Translations under genes and position numbers: made by a program | Notes under the pieces: generated by a model | Databases searched by the model: none | Seen by the model: the letters and a program-made list of their open reading frames with translations, nothing else | Told to the model about the DNA's origin: nothing | From: Hyphomicrobiales bacterium | GTDB lineage: Bacteria; Pseudomonadota; Alphaproteobacteria; Rhizobiales; Beijerinckiaceae | Assembly (NCBI GenBank): GCA_027489535.1 | Contig: JAIXZO010000002.1 | Location: 306,184-370,183, forward strand | Direction of reading: 5' to 3' | Length of the DNA: 64,000 nt | In this document: positions 26,948 through 36,416 of the stretch, in pieces | How the letters are laid out: each line of letters begins with the position of its first letter | Numbering within the stretch: position 1 is the stretch's first letter

Positions 26948-27460
26948 TCAAAGACGGAAGCGGATCTGGTCCGTCCAGAACCTTTCAAGCTTCACCAAAG
27001 CCGTATTGATCCGCCGAAACTCGTCGATCTGGATGCCGCCGACATGTTCGACGGAGCGGACCTGGCGGTCGTAGAGCTTGGCGACGACGTCGTGGATCTC
27101 GCGGCCGGCGGGCGTGAGGCTGATGCGGACCGAGCGGCGGTCGATGCGGGAGCGCTGGTGATGCAGATAGCCGGTCTCGACCAGCTTCTTGACGTTGTAG
27201 GAGACGTTCGAGCCGAGATAATAGCCGCGCGTGCGCAGTTCGCCCGCGGTCAATTCCTGATCGCCGATGTTGTAGAGCAGCAAAGCCTGCACGCTGTTGA
27301 TATCGCTGCGGCCGCGGCGCTCGAACTCGTCTCGGATCACGTCGAGAAGACGGCGGTGGAGACGTTCTACGAGCGACATCGACTGCAGATACAGCTCGTG
27401 GACTTCACGGTCGACGGGCGGCTGGGGCGTGATTTCGGGGGACTTCAGAGCGCGGTTCAT
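26948..27460 (-). CDS. ldtR: LdtR-type MarR-family regulator
   Basis: A 170-residue winged-helix regulator. The segment SDINSVQALLLYNIGDQELT followed by AGELRTRGYYLGSNVSYNVKK and LVETGYLHHQRSRIDRRSVR is highly characteristic of LdtR, known in Liberibacter and Sinorhizobium to control L,D-transpeptidase genes and osmotic stress tolerance, and conserved across Rhizobiales. The ATG before NRALKSP is preceded by an AGGACA site; the longer open frame is unlikely. It lies downstream of a 206-bp region that is AT-richer than average and should hold its promoter. Confidence 0.85.
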   Translation of the reverse strand: MNRALKSPEITPQPPVDREVHELYLQSMSLVERLHRRLLDVIRDEFERRGRSDINSVQALLLYNIGDQELTAGELRTRGYYLGSNVSYNVKKLVETGYLHHQRSRIDRRSVRISLTPAGREIHDVVAKLYDRQVRSVEHVGGIQIDEFRRINTALVKLERFWTDQIRFRL

Positions 27461-27666
27461 CAAAAAATGTCCTGCCAATCGACGACTGAAAAAGCGTGGT
27501 CGGTGAATGCCGGGAACAATGTCGAATGCGCTTGAATCCGTGCTTAAGCGGCAAGGTGAACGGAATCTTGCCCGAAAACGGGGTGAATCCTTCCTCAAAT
27601 TCCGAGTAATTAAGGCTCAATTCAAGGTGAAATAAGCCTTCGAAAACCTCGGATTCAACCTCGATT

Positions 27667-28038
27667 TTACGAGAAACGGAACGTGTCGCGCTTCTCTGCC
27701 CGGCGCGAGGCCCGCACGGCGGCGAGCACCGCGAGGCCCAAAAGCACGTGCCCGGAGGCCGCGACGAAGTCCCCGCCGAGCGCCGTCGTCGCCACTTGGA
27801 CGACCGTCACGGCGCTCCACAACACCACTCCCCAAGGCGCCAGCAGCCAGAGCGCCGTGCCCGCCGCCAGTTCCGCCAAGGCGAAGGCGACGATGCGCGC
27901 CTGCTCCGCCGTCGCGAGCGCCTCGAACGGCGTTCCGCCCCCCAATCCGAGGACGATCCCGGCCTTCATCAGTCCCCGCACGAGCGAGAACGCGGCCGTC
28001 GCGCGGATGACGAGGGCGGCGCTTTTCGCGAGGGTCAT
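27667..28038 (-). CDS. Small four-helix membrane protein of unknown function (possibly DUF6163)
   Basis: 123 residues, mostly hydrophobic, with about four predicted helices (for example ALVIRATAAFSLVRGLMKAGI and GVVLWSAVTVVQVATTALGG) and a basic C-terminal tail. Its start overlaps the stop of the hydrolase gene by 4 bp, so the two are translationally coupled. It sits just upstream of ldtR on the same strand. I recall DUF6163 proteins in this setting in Rhizobiales but could not confirm the family. Function unknown. Confidence 0.65.
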   Translation of the reverse strand: MTLAKSAALVIRATAAFSLVRGLMKAGIVLGLGGGTPFEALATAEQARIVAFALAELAAGTALWLLAPWGVVLWSAVTVVQVATTALGGDFVAASGHVLLGLAVLAAVRASRRAEKRDTFRFS

Positions 28039-29081
28039 CGGACCGGCAATTCTGCTGCGAGGGGAGCGAAATAGGCGGCCACGGCCGCGTCGCTCACCCC
28101 GTCCAAGGTCGCCGGATTCCAGACCGGCTTCTGGTCCTTGTCGATGACGACGGCGCGCACGCCTTCATAGAAATCATGGCCGTCGAGAATGCGCGAGACG
28201 ATGCGGTATTCCATTCTCATGCATTCGACGAAATCGAGATCGCGGCCCCGCGCCGTCTGCTCGAAGGCGAGGCGGATGCTGGTCGGAGACTTCGCCCGCA
28301 TGGTCTCGAGCGCCTTGGCCGCGAAGCCGGAGGAGGGCGCTTCCGTCTCCAACCGGGTCATGACCTCGCGCGCGGACGGCGCGGAGAAGCAGCGGTCGAT
28401 GACGGCGCGGTCGGCCGTCGAGGGCGCGTCTTCCGGCGGCAATGCGTGGGCGGCCAACGCCGCGTCCACGTCGTCGCCGCGCGTGAGCGCTTCGGTCAGC
28501 GAGGCCATACGCTCGCTCGCCACCGCATGGGTCGCGAGGCCGAGCGCCACGGCGTCGGCGCGGCGGATGCGGTCGCCGGTCAAGGCGAGCCAGATGCCCG
28601 TGGAATCGGGCAGGCGCGGCAGCACGTAGGAGCCGCCCACGTCGGGGAAGAAGCCGATGCCGACTTCCGGCATGGCGAACAGGAACTTGTCGCCCGCAAC
28701 GCGGTGCGAGCCGTGCACGGACACGCCGACGCCGCCACCCATGACGATGCCGTCGACCAAGGCGACATAGGGCTTGGGGTAGTTCTTGATGCGGACGTTG
28801 AGCACGTATTCCTCGCGCCAGAACGTCAGCGCCTCGTCGTGCCGGCCGGCCTTGCCGAGATCGTGCAGGCTGCGGATGTCGCCGCCCGCGCAGAAGGATT
28901 TGTCGCCCGCACCGGTCACGACGACGCGCGTCACTTCGGGGTCGTGCTCCCACGCGTCGAGCGCCGCCGCGAGCCCGCGCACCATCGTCAGACTGAGCGC
29001 ATTGAGCGCCTTGGGGCGGTTGAGCACCACGAAACCGGCGCGGCCGCGCTTTTCGCAGATGATTTCGGGCTCTTCGGACAT
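28035..29081 (-). CDS. 3-hydroxyisobutyryl-CoA hydrolase / enoyl-CoA hydratase-isomerase family
   Basis: A 348-residue crotonase-fold protein. The oxyanion-hole segments are FCAGGDIRSL and GIVMGGGVGVSVHGSHRVA. The PEVGIGFFPDVGGSYVLPRL segment and the long C-terminal helical part (DFVECMRMEYRI, GVRAVVIDKDQKPVW) distinguish the HIBCH group (about 350 residues) from ordinary 260-residue hydratases. The enzyme would release 3-hydroxyisobutyrate in valine breakdown. The start before SEEPEI has a GAGG site. Coupled to the small membrane-protein gene downstream. Confidence 0.88.
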   Translation of the reverse strand: MSEEPEIICEKRGRAGFVVLNRPKALNALSLTMVRGLAAALDAWEHDPEVTRVVVTGAGDKSFCAGGDIRSLHDLGKAGRHDEALTFWREEYVLNVRIKNYPKPYVALVDGIVMGGGVGVSVHGSHRVAGDKFLFAMPEVGIGFFPDVGGSYVLPRLPDSTGIWLALTGDRIRRADAVALGLATHAVASERMASLTEALTRGDDVDAALAAHALPPEDAPSTADRAVIDRCFSAPSAREVMTRLETEAPSSGFAAKALETMRAKSPTSIRLAFEQTARGRDLDFVECMRMEYRIVSRILDGHDFYEGVRAVVIDKDQKPVWNPATLDGVSDAAVAAYFAPLAAELPVR

Positions 29082-29197
29082 CGGGGACCTCGCAGGAAAC
29101 GGCGGCGAGTTAAGCCGCTCGGCGCATGTTGCGTCAATGTGCGCGGGAAGCATGGCGCACCCGATTTCCCGCGACTTTCAAGGATGAAGGACCGGTG

Positions 29198-30287
<1,090 letters not shown>

Positions 30288-30329
30288 AGGGCCTGTTCGC
30301 CGCGATCGTTTCGATTTCCATCCGAAAAT

Positions 30330-30422
30330 CTCATGGTGAGGAGGCGCGAAGCGCCGTCTCGAACCACTGGATCCTGCGGCCACGATGGTTCGAGACGCCC
30401 CTTCGGGGCTCCTCACCATGAG
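30330..30422. repeat. Palindromic dispersed repeat, paired inverted units (copy B)
   Basis: The outer arms CTCATGGTGAGGAG and CTCCTCACCATGAG are perfect inverses. Inside lie two GC hairpins, GGCGCGAAGCGCC in the first unit and GCCCCTTCGGGGC in the second, then facing GTCTCGAACCA and TGGTTCGAGAC arms. It has the same architecture as copy A at 12144 with different hairpin tips, showing compensating changes. Confidence 0.85.
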
Positions 30423-30483
30423 GGTTTCGGGGACGGGTGACGCTCCTCGCAACGGGGGGATGATTTCATGCCCGCCCATGTGA

Positions 30484-30575
30484 TCCCGGCCGGAGCGGAG
30501 CGGAGAGCCGGGACCTAGGGCTACGACGTTTCAAAAAGTCTGGGTCCCGGGTCCGCTGCGCGGCCCGGGATGACA
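30484..30575. repeat. Second inverted repeat type with CCCGG arms
   Basis: Two facing GC-rich units: TCCCGGCC... ending AGCCGGGACC, and GGTCCCGGGT... ending CCCGGGATGACA. A 27-bp spacer separates them. Each unit can form its own hairpin, and the GGGACC / GGTCCC ends pair with each other. It resembles the Hyphomicrobiales intergenic palindromes often read as 'ATCCCGGG...ACCCGGGA'. Only one copy is seen in the window. Confidence 0.6.
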
Positions 30576-30601
30576 GGTTTGGCTGATTTGCTCCCGGAAG
30601 A

Positions 30602-30641
30602 CCTCATGGTGAGGAGGCGCGGGGCGCCGTCTCGAACCACG
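30602..30641. repeat. Single unit of the palindromic dispersed repeat (copy C)
   Basis: CCTCATGGTGAGGAG, a GGCGCGGGGCGCC hairpin and GTCTCGAACCACG match the left half of copies A and B. The facing right half is missing; instead a short GCCCC/GGGGC hairpin follows. This is the only left-type unit without a partner in the window. Confidence 0.8.
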
Positions 30642-30683
30642 CCCCTTGGGGCTTTTCGGCATGACTTCGCCGGCCGCCCCGCT

Positions 30684-31301
30684 TCAATCCATCACGGCGG
30701 CTTTGAGGATGCAGACCATGGTGGCGTGGGCGGGTTTGGCGGAGACGTTGCGGACGGTGTGGGGGCGGTCGCAGCGGTAGCGGAGGGTTTCGCCGGCTTT
30801 GGCTTTTTGAATCTCGCCGCCGACTTCGACTTCCATTTCGCCCTCGATCACCGACAGGCATTCGATGGAGCCGCGTTGATGGGGATCGGAATCGAGCACG
30901 CCGCCGGGATCGGCCTGCACGTCGTACCATTGCAGCCATTCGACGGTCTTGATCCAGCCGATGATGCCGAGGCGCACCTTGCCGTCGTCGGAGACCAGAA
31001 TCGGGGTGTCGCCGCGGGAGGTCTTTTCGATGAAGGGGTCGTCGTCGGCGACCGAAAGGACGCGCTCGATGGAGACGTCCAACGCTTGCGACAGACGCCA
31101 GATGGTCGCCAGCGTCGGGTTGGTTTCGTTGCGCTCGATCTGGCTGATGATCGACTTGGCGACGCCCGACTGTTCGGCAAGTTCGGACAGCGAGAGGTTG
31201 TAAGCCTTGCGCAGCCGCTGAATCGTCTTGCCGAGCTGACCCGAGAGCGCCTGCGCGCCCGTCTCGATCACCTTGACTTTGTCCTTGCCTTCGATGCCCA
31301 T
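30684..31301 (-). CDS. XRE-family regulator with C-terminal cupin domain
   Basis: 205 residues. Residues 20-80 hold the helix-turn-helix (LRKAYNLSLSELAEQSGVAKSIISQIERNETNP). A cupin_2 domain occupies about residues 120-200 (QRGSIECLSVIEGEMEVEVGGE, AGETLRYRCDRPHTVRN). Proteins of this design sense small molecules and regulate amine, amino acid or oxidative metabolism genes. The start before GIEGKDK is chosen because the extension upstream is not family-like. It is divergent from a ferredoxin gene, which it may control. Confidence 0.87.
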   Translation of the reverse strand: MGIEGKDKVKVIETGAQALSGQLGKTIQRLRKAYNLSLSELAEQSGVAKSIISQIERNETNPTLATIWRLSQALDVSIERVLSVADDDPFIEKTSRGDTPILVSDDGKVRLGIIGWIKTVEWLQWYDVQADPGGVLDSDPHQRGSIECLSVIEGEMEVEVGGEIQKAKAGETLRYRCDRPHTVRNVSAKPAHATMVCILKAAVMD

Positions 31302-31408
31302 GCGGCCTGCCCGGGACGGTCGGTCACGGGCTCTCCTGTTCAGGATCGACGAGTGCGGGCGCGCCATGCGCCGGTCGCCGAACCACCTTCTTCGTTCGGG
31401 TTATAGCA

Positions 31409-31723
31409 ATGGGCGTCATCCACGTCATCGACCGCGAAGGCACGCGCCACACCTTGGAGGCGCTGGACGGGTGGCGGGTGATGGAAATCATCCGCGATTG
31501 GGGCCTGCCGATGGAAGGTCTGTGCGGCGGGGCGGCGGAATGCGGCACATGCCACGTGTTCGTTTCCCCGGAGTGGCTTCCCAAGCTGCACGTCGCTCGC
31601 GACGACGAGGAAGCCCAGCTCGACATGATTCCCGCGATCGGGCCCGGCTCGCGGCTGTCCTGTCAGATCCTGTGGAGCGAAGATCTCGACGGGCTCGAAG
31701 TGACGCTCGCGCCGCTGATGTGA
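31409..31723 (+). CDS. Adrenodoxin-type [2Fe-2S] ferredoxin
   Basis: A 104-residue ferredoxin. The cluster ligands are C39, C45 and C48 (CGGAAECGTC) and C85 (LSCQI), the spacing of adrenodoxin-type proteins that serve cytochromes P450, oxygenases or Fe-S assembly. A second ferredoxin of this type lies at 47980. No partner oxygenase is adjacent, so its acceptor is unknown. It diverges from the XRE-cupin gene (107 bp gap) and converges on an MFS gene. Confidence 0.88.
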   Translation: MGVIHVIDREGTRHTLEALDGWRVMEIIRDWGLPMEGLCGGAAECGTCHVFVSPEWLPKLHVARDDEEAQLDMIPAIGPGSRLSCQILWSEDLDGLEVTLAPLM

Positions 31724-31744
31724 GGAAGACGCGGCTCGCGCCCC

Positions 31745-32938
31745 TTATGCAAGCGGGCGGGGACGCAGCGCCAGCACCAGCATCGCGCCGGCCGACACCA
31801 CCGCCAGCCCCAAAGAGATGCCGAGGGCGGCCGTGATGCCGAGCGTGGTGATCATCCAAGCGAAGAGCATGGGCGCGGAGGATTTGACCGCGAGGCTCGG
31901 CGCGGCGATGAGCCCGAGCATGCGGCCGTAGCCCTCCGGCCCGAACAGCGCATAGGGCACCACCCCGCGTGCGATGGTGATGAGCCCGTTCGCTGCGCCG
32001 TAGAAGAGGCCGAACACGACGGCGGTGCCGGTCGAGATCGTCGCGCCGAGCAGAATGGCGAAGGCGACGGGGAGGAGCCCCGTCGCGATCAAACCGAGAC
32101 CCAGCGGCGAAAGGCGTTTGCCGAACAGCATTTCGACGAGCCGTGCGGCCACCTGCGCCGGACCGACGAGGGTGCCCGCGAGGACCGCGTCCGACTCCGA
32201 GATGCCAAGCGCGTCGAGCGTGCGCACCATGTGGACCGAGAAGGCCGAAGTGACGAAGCCGTGCGCGGCGATGACGAGGGCGAACAGCGCGACGACCGGG
32301 AGATGCCGGCGCGGGGAGACGTCGGCCGGCACTTCACCCGCAGCTGTTTGCGACGGCGCGGGCCGGATGCGGTCGCTTGCCGGCGGCAGCCCGAAGGCAT
32401 GCAGCGGGGCGGAGATGAAGGCCAGCGCGCCCGCATAGATCAGCGCGACGGTCCGCCAATCGAGGCTTTGGAGGAGATGATGGGTGAGCGGCCACGAGAC
32501 GGTGGAGGCGAAGCCGCCGGCCAGCGTGAGCATCGAGATGGCGCGCCGCGTATCCGACCCCGCGAATTGCGAGAGCGTCGCGAAGGCGGGATCATAGAGC
32601 GCGCCGGCCATCGCCGCCCCGGCCATGGCCCATGCCAGGAGATAAAGCGCGGGGTGGTGGGCGATGCCGAGCAGGAGAAAGCCCGCCGCGCCGACCAAGG
32701 CTCCGACCGTCATCACCTTGCGGCCGCCGAGACGGTCCACGTTGCGGCCGGCCATGGGGGAGAACAGGCCCGTCATCAGCATGGCGAGCGAGAAGCCGCC
32801 GAAGATGAGCGTGTCGGACCATCCCGTCTCCGCCGCGATGCGGGGGCCGAGCAGCGCGAGCGAGTAGAACAGGATTCCCCAATCCACGATCATCGTGATC
32901 GAGAGGACGACGAGCGCGCGGATGAGGGGTTTGGGCAT
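31745..32938 (-). CDS. MFS transporter
   Basis: A 397-residue protein with 12 predicted helices and the family loop motif GRNVDRLGGRKVMTVGAL between helices two and three. A hydrophilic middle loop (PPASDRIRPAPSQTAAGEVP) separates the two halves. Substrate unknown. Its start lies directly against the thiD stop (1 bp), so it belongs to a minus-strand unit of EamA, thiD and this gene. Position next to thiD hints at a thiamin-precursor link, but that is weak. Confidence 0.83.
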   Translation of the reverse strand: MPKPLIRALVVLSITMIVDWGILFYSLALLGPRIAAETGWSDTLIFGGFSLAMLMTGLFSPMAGRNVDRLGGRKVMTVGALVGAAGFLLLGIAHHPALYLLAWAMAGAAMAGALYDPAFATLSQFAGSDTRRAISMLTLAGGFASTVSWPLTHHLLQSLDWRTVALIYAGALAFISAPLHAFGLPPASDRIRPAPSQTAAGEVPADVSPRRHLPVVALFALVIAAHGFVTSAFSVHMVRTLDALGISESDAVLAGTLVGPAQVAARLVEMLFGKRLSPLGLGLIATGLLPVAFAILLGATISTGTAVVFGLFYGAANGLITIARGVVPYALFGPEGYGRMLGLIAAPSLAVKSSAPMLFAWMITTLGITAALGISLGLAVVSAGAMLVLALRPRPLA

Positions 32939-33742
32939 TCAGGCGGGCCAGACGGCGTGGAAATGATGCACCGGGCCGTGCCCGCCGCCGACATGCAGAC
33001 CCGCCGACGCGGCGAGCGCGGCGGTGAGATAGGCCTTGGCTTGGCCGACGGACGTGACGAGGTCATGACCCTTGGCGAGCCCTGCGGCCACGGCGGCGGA
33101 CAGCGTGCAGCCCGTGCCGTGGGTGTTGGGCGTGTCGATGCGCCGGGCGGAGAAGCGGGTGACGCGGCCGGGTTCGACGAGCAGATCGGTACTTTCGTCG
33201 CCCGTGCCGTGGCCGCCCTTCATGAGCACGGCCCGCGCGCCGCGCCCCAGAAGGGCCTCGCCTTGGCGGCGCATCTCGTCCTCCGTCGTCGCCATGTCCG
33301 TGCCGAGCAGGGCTGCGGCTTCGGCGAGGTTGGGGGTGATGACGTCGGCGCGGGGGATGAGCAGGCTCTCGAGCGCGCCTGCGGCCGACGCGTCGAGGAG
33401 ACGGTCTCCGCTGGTGGCGACCATGACGGGATCGAGGACGACCGGGCGGCGGGGCCAGGCATCGAGCCCTTCGGCCACCGCCTCGATCACCGCTGATTTC
33501 GACAACATGCCGATCTTCACGGCATTGACGGGGATGTCGGAGAACACGGCGTCGATCTGCGCGCGGACGAAGGCGGGGGGTACGTCGTGGATGGCGGTGA
33601 CGCCGCGCGTGTTCTGGGCGGTCAATGCCGTCAGCACGCTCGCGCCGTAGACGCCGAGCGCGGAGAAGGTTTTGAGATCGGCCTGAATGCCGGCGCCGCC
33701 GCCGGAATCCGAGCCCGCGACGGTGAGGGCTATGGCGGTCAT
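32939..33742 (-). CDS. thiD: Hydroxymethylpyrimidine/phosphomethylpyrimidine kinase
   Basis: A 267-residue ribokinase-fold enzyme that phosphorylates HMP and HMP-P in thiamin diphosphate synthesis. Signatures: AGSDSGGGAGIQADLKTF at the N-terminus, KIGML near residue 76, DPVMVATSGDRLL, and THGTGCTLSAAVAAGLAKG with the anion-hole Cys. Length matches E. coli ThiD (266). The EamA gene ends 10 bp upstream. No TPP riboswitch pattern was recognised near the operon. Confidence 0.94.
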   Translation of the reverse strand: MTAIALTVAGSDSGGGAGIQADLKTFSALGVYGASVLTALTAQNTRGVTAIHDVPPAFVRAQIDAVFSDIPVNAVKIGMLSKSAVIEAVAEGLDAWPRRPVVLDPVMVATSGDRLLDASAAGALESLLIPRADVITPNLAEAAALLGTDMATTEDEMRRQGEALLGRGARAVLMKGGHGTGDESTDLLVEPGRVTRFSARRIDTPNTHGTGCTLSAAVAAGLAKGHDLVTSVGQAKAYLTAALAASAGLHVGGGHGPVHHFHAVWPA

Positions 33743-33752
33743 GGCGTGCTCC

Positions 33753-34688
33753 TCAGATGGCGCGGTTCTGTCCGGCTTCGCGCTCGCGCCGCATTTCGAG
33801 GCCGAGCCGACGCTCTCTCCATATCACGAACAATCCGGCCGCGATGACCAGCGCCGCGCCCAGCATGACCTGCGCGGCGGGGACGTCGCCGAAGAGGAAA
33901 TAGCCGATCACCAAGGCCCAGAGCAGGGACATGTAGTCGAAGGGCGCGATGACGGAGGCGTCGGCGTGCTTGAAACTGGCGGTCATCAGGATCTGGCCGA
34001 CGCCGCCGAGGATGCCCGATCCGATCATCAAGGCGGCGTCTCCCCAGTTCACCGGTATCTTCCAGCCGAGAAAGATCGTGAGGAAGGCTGCGAAGGAGGT
34101 GACGACGGAGAAATAGAACACGATGGCGCCGGTGCGCTCCTCCATCTGCGCGAGCTTGCGCACTTCGATGGAGGCCATGCCCGCGCATCCCGCGCCGAGC
34201 AGGCTGAACAGCGCGCCCAAGGCGGGGCCGGGCTTGAGATCGGCGATGCCGTCGAAGCCCGACATGTGCGGCGACAGCATGATGACCATGCCGACGAAGC
34301 CGACGGCGACGGCCGTCCAGCGATAGGCGCGCACGCGCTCCTTCAGGATCAGCGCGGCGAGCGCGGTGACGATGAGGGGGGTGGCGTAGCTGATGGCCGT
34401 GGCATCGGGCAGCGGCAGCTGCACCAGCCCCGCAAACCCGAAAAACATGCCGCCGGTGCCCACGATGCAGCGGCGCAGATGGCGGGAGGGCTTGGAGGTG
34501 CGCACCACCTCGATCAGCTCGCCGCGATGGGCGAGCCAGACGATGAGCGGGATGAGCGCGAAGAAGGCGCGGCAGAACACGACCTGTCCGAGCGGGTAAT
34601 CGTCTCCCACGAGCTTGATCTGCGTCGACATGCCCACGAAGACGAGGGTCGCCGCGATCTTGAGCGAGATGCCGATGAGAGGGTTCAC
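33753..34688 (-). CDS. EamA/DMT-family transporter
   Basis: A 311-residue protein with ten helices in two EamA repeats (IAATLVFVGMSTQIKLVG onward, and LGALFSLLGAGCAGMASIEV onward). The second repeat closes with YMSLLWALVIGYFLFGDVP, typical of RhaT/EamA exporters. There is no ATG at the expected N-terminus; the GTG before NPLIGISLK is the best start, although no clear ribosome-binding site precedes it. First gene of a unit with thiD and an MFS gene. Substrate unknown. Confidence 0.82.
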   Translation of the reverse strand: MNPLIGISLKIAATLVFVGMSTQIKLVGDDYPLGQVVFCRAFFALIPLIVWLAHRGELIEVVRTSKPSRHLRRCIVGTGGMFFGFAGLVQLPLPDATAISYATPLIVTALAALILKERVRAYRWTAVAVGFVGMVIMLSPHMSGFDGIADLKPGPALGALFSLLGAGCAGMASIEVRKLAQMEERTGAIVFYFSVVTSFAAFLTIFLGWKIPVNWGDAALMIGSGILGGVGQILMTASFKHADASVIAPFDYMSLLWALVIGYFLFGDVPAAQVMLGAALVIAAGLFVIWRERRLGLEMRREREAGQNRAI

Positions 34689-34813
34689 GAGGCTCGTTTT
34701 TCGGAGGAGGGCGCGGCGGCGGGAACGGGTGACGTAAGGAACACCGAATCGCGCCTTCCACCAAGCCTCGCCGACGCCGGACGGCTGCGGCGAGGCTGCA
34801 TGCCTCCGGGGGT

Positions 34814-34853
34814 CGTGGTTCGAGACGGCCCTGCGGGCCTCCTCATCATGAGG
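34814..34853. repeat. Single unit of the palindromic dispersed repeat (copy D)
   Basis: A right-type unit: CGTGGTTCGAGACG, a GGCCCTGCGGGCC hairpin, then TCCTCATCATGAGG. One base of the outer arm differs from the other copies (ATCATGAGG instead of ACCATGAGG). It lies 14 bp from the paired copy E. Confidence 0.8.
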
Positions 34854-34867
34854 TTTTCCGGGATTGT

Positions 34868-34971
34868 CCTCATGGTGAGGAGCCCCGCAGAGCGGGGCGT
34901 CTCGAACCATCGCCTTGTAGCGTTAAAACCTCGTGGTTCGAGACGGCGCTTTGCGCCTCCTCACCATGAGG
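34868..34971. repeat. Palindromic dispersed repeat, paired inverted units (copy E)
   Basis: It has the same layout as copy A: CCTCATGGTGAGGAG, a GCCCCGCAGAGCGGGGC hairpin and GTCTCGAACCA, then a spacer and the reverse unit ending CTCCTCACCATGAGG. With copy D it fills most of the 297 bp between the SDR gene and the EamA gene, where I see nothing else. Confidence 0.85.
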
Positions 34972-34985
34972 TTTTCCGAGAGACG

Positions 34986-35765
34986 TCAGAACGCGGAGCG
35001 GAAGGTGCCGCCGTCGAGCAGGATGTTTTGGCCGGTGATATAGCCGGCATGGGCGCTGGCGAGGAAGGCGCAGACCTTCCCGAATTCCTCGGCGGTGCCG
35101 AAGCGCTTGGCGGGGACGCTTGCGAGGCGTTCGGCGCGCATGGTCTCGATGGGGACGTTCTTCATCTCGGACATGCGCTTCATGCTGCCTTGGAGACGGT
35201 CCGTGTCGAACATGCCGGGGAGCATGAAATTGATCGTGACGCCCGTATGGGCGACTTCGCGCGCCACGCCGGCGAGAAAGGCGGTGAGGCCCGCGCGCGC
35301 GCCGGACGACAGGTCGAGGCCTACGAGGGGGGTCTTCACCGAGGCGGAGGTGATGTTGACGATGCGGCCGAAGCCGCGCTCCATCATGCCGTCGATGACG
35401 CGCTGAACGAGTTCGAGCGGCGTGACCATGTTCTGCACGACGCCTTCGAGCATCGCGGGGCGGTCGACCTGACGGAAGTCCTTGGGCGGCGGGCCGCCGT
35501 TGTTGTTGACGAGGATGTCCGGATCCGGGCAGGCGGCCAGCAACGCGTCCTGACCTTCCTTGGTCGACACGTCGGCGACGACGGCGATGACGGTGGCCTT
35601 GGTGGCCTTGCGGATCTCGTCGGCGGTCGCGCCGAGGGTCGCGGCGTCGCGGCCGTTGACGACGACGGTGCAGCCGGCTTCCGCGAGCGCCATGGCGCAG
35701 GCCTTGCCGAGGCCGCGGCTCGACGCGCAGACGATGGCCTTGCGGCCCGAAATTCCGAGATCCAT
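34986..35765 (-). CDS. Atypical SDR-family protein lacking the catalytic Tyr and Lys
   Basis: A 259-residue Rossmann-fold protein. The nucleotide motif is ASSRGLG (residues 14-20), NNNG is at 87-90, and a Ser-containing NITSAS strand follows. Where classical SDRs have Y-x3-K-A, this one has S153-S-G-A-R157-A in GLDLSSGARAGL, so both catalytic residues are replaced. The C-terminal YITGQNILLDGG is normal. Such SN/SS-xx-R variants form a recurring SDR subgroup, often annotated as 3-oxoacyl-ACP reductase, but their chemistry is not established. Start by the ATG at 35765. Confidence 0.85.
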   Translation of the reverse strand: MDLGISGRKAIVCASSRGLGKACAMALAEAGCTVVVNGRDAATLGATADEIRKATKATVIAVVADVSTKEGQDALLAACPDPDILVNNNGGPPPKDFRQVDRPAMLEGVVQNMVTPLELVQRVIDGMMERGFGRIVNITSASVKTPLVGLDLSSGARAGLTAFLAGVAREVAHTGVTINFMLPGMFDTDRLQGSMKRMSEMKNVPIETMRAERLASVPAKRFGTAEEFGKVCAFLASAHAGYITGQNILLDGGTFRSAF

Positions 35766-35843
35766 GGGTGTTTCCGCTTCCGTTGATCGAAGGTTCGGAC
35801 GCGAAGTAACGACGTCGCGCCCGATCCCGCAAGCGGAAACGGA

Positions 35844-36416
35844 TCAGGCGGCGGCGTGGTCCGCGGCGGGTTCGGCCGCGAGCGCGGCGAGGCGGCGGCG
35901 GGCATAGATCAGGATTTCGGCGAGCGCCTTGACGCGGCGCGCATTGGCGATGTGGACGCCCAAGGCCTCGCGGCTCACCTCGGTCTGCATGCGCAGAGCG
36001 TCGCAGATTTCGCGGTCGGCCCCTTGGGCCTCCATGGCCTGGGTGATTTCGACGATGCGCGCGCCGGCGCCGGCGATGAGCGCCGCAGCCTGCTCCGCAT
36101 CGACGACGATGCGGGCGAAGGGATCCGTCCGGTCGGCGGTATCGGGACGGCCGACGAGATCCTGCATCATCTGCGTCAGCGCCGCGGCGATGCCTTCGAT
36201 TTCACGCGGCAGGGCGTCCGTGCGGACGACGGACTGTTCGGCGACGACGCGTTCGAGCCGCTCGAGCGAGCCGAGAAGCGTGCGGGTTTCGAGGCTCGCC
36301 CGGCGGCGTGCATGCTCTTCGAGAAACCAGCGGCCGCGGTCGGATTGCATAAGCGTGGCTTCCAAGGCGTGGAAATCGTCCTCGGAGTAGGCGACCTGGC
36401 TGCTGCGCTGGGACAT
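35844..36416 (-). CDS. Conserved helical protein of unknown function
   Basis: A 190-residue, largely alpha-helical soluble protein with no signal sequence. The N-terminal segment SDRGRWFLEEHARRRASLET matches a pattern I recall from uncharacterised alphaproteobacterial proteins. The C-terminal half (EITQAMEAQGADREICDALR) is also helical, and the tail is Ala-rich. I do not know its function; any link to chemotaxis phosphatases is unproven. It is flanked by the SDR gene and the divergent MFS gene. Confidence 0.65.
   Translation of the reverse strand: MSQRSSQVAYSEDDFHALEATLMQSDRGRWFLEEHARRRASLETRTLLGSLERLERVVAEQSVVRTDALPREIEGIAAALTQMMQDLVGRPDTADRTDPFARIVVDAEQAAALIAGAGARIVEITQAMEAQGADREICDALRMQTEVSREALGVHIANARRVKALAEILIYARRRLAALAAEPAADHAAA

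Larger units (their letters stand above)
30288..30683. other. Gene-free interval filled with palindromic repeats
   Basis: 396 bp between hemB and the XRE-cupin gene. I see no coding pattern. It holds one paired and one single copy of the CCTCATGG-type repeat, plus a second inverted element of CCCGG-rich arms, listed separately. A short GCCCC-TT-GGGGC hairpin followed by TTTT at 30641-30656 could end plus-strand transcription from hemB. Confidence 0.7.

Noticed and set aside
30570..31406. 278-codon plus-strand open frame over the XRE-cupin gene
   Set aside because: The minus strand encodes a clear helix-turn-helix plus cupin protein, and the plus-strand product begins inside a repeat and has no domain.
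32939..34688. TPP riboswitch upstream of the thiD unit
   Set aside because: I did not recognise the conserved thi-box elements before thiD or before the EamA gene. thiD is also internal to the transcription unit.
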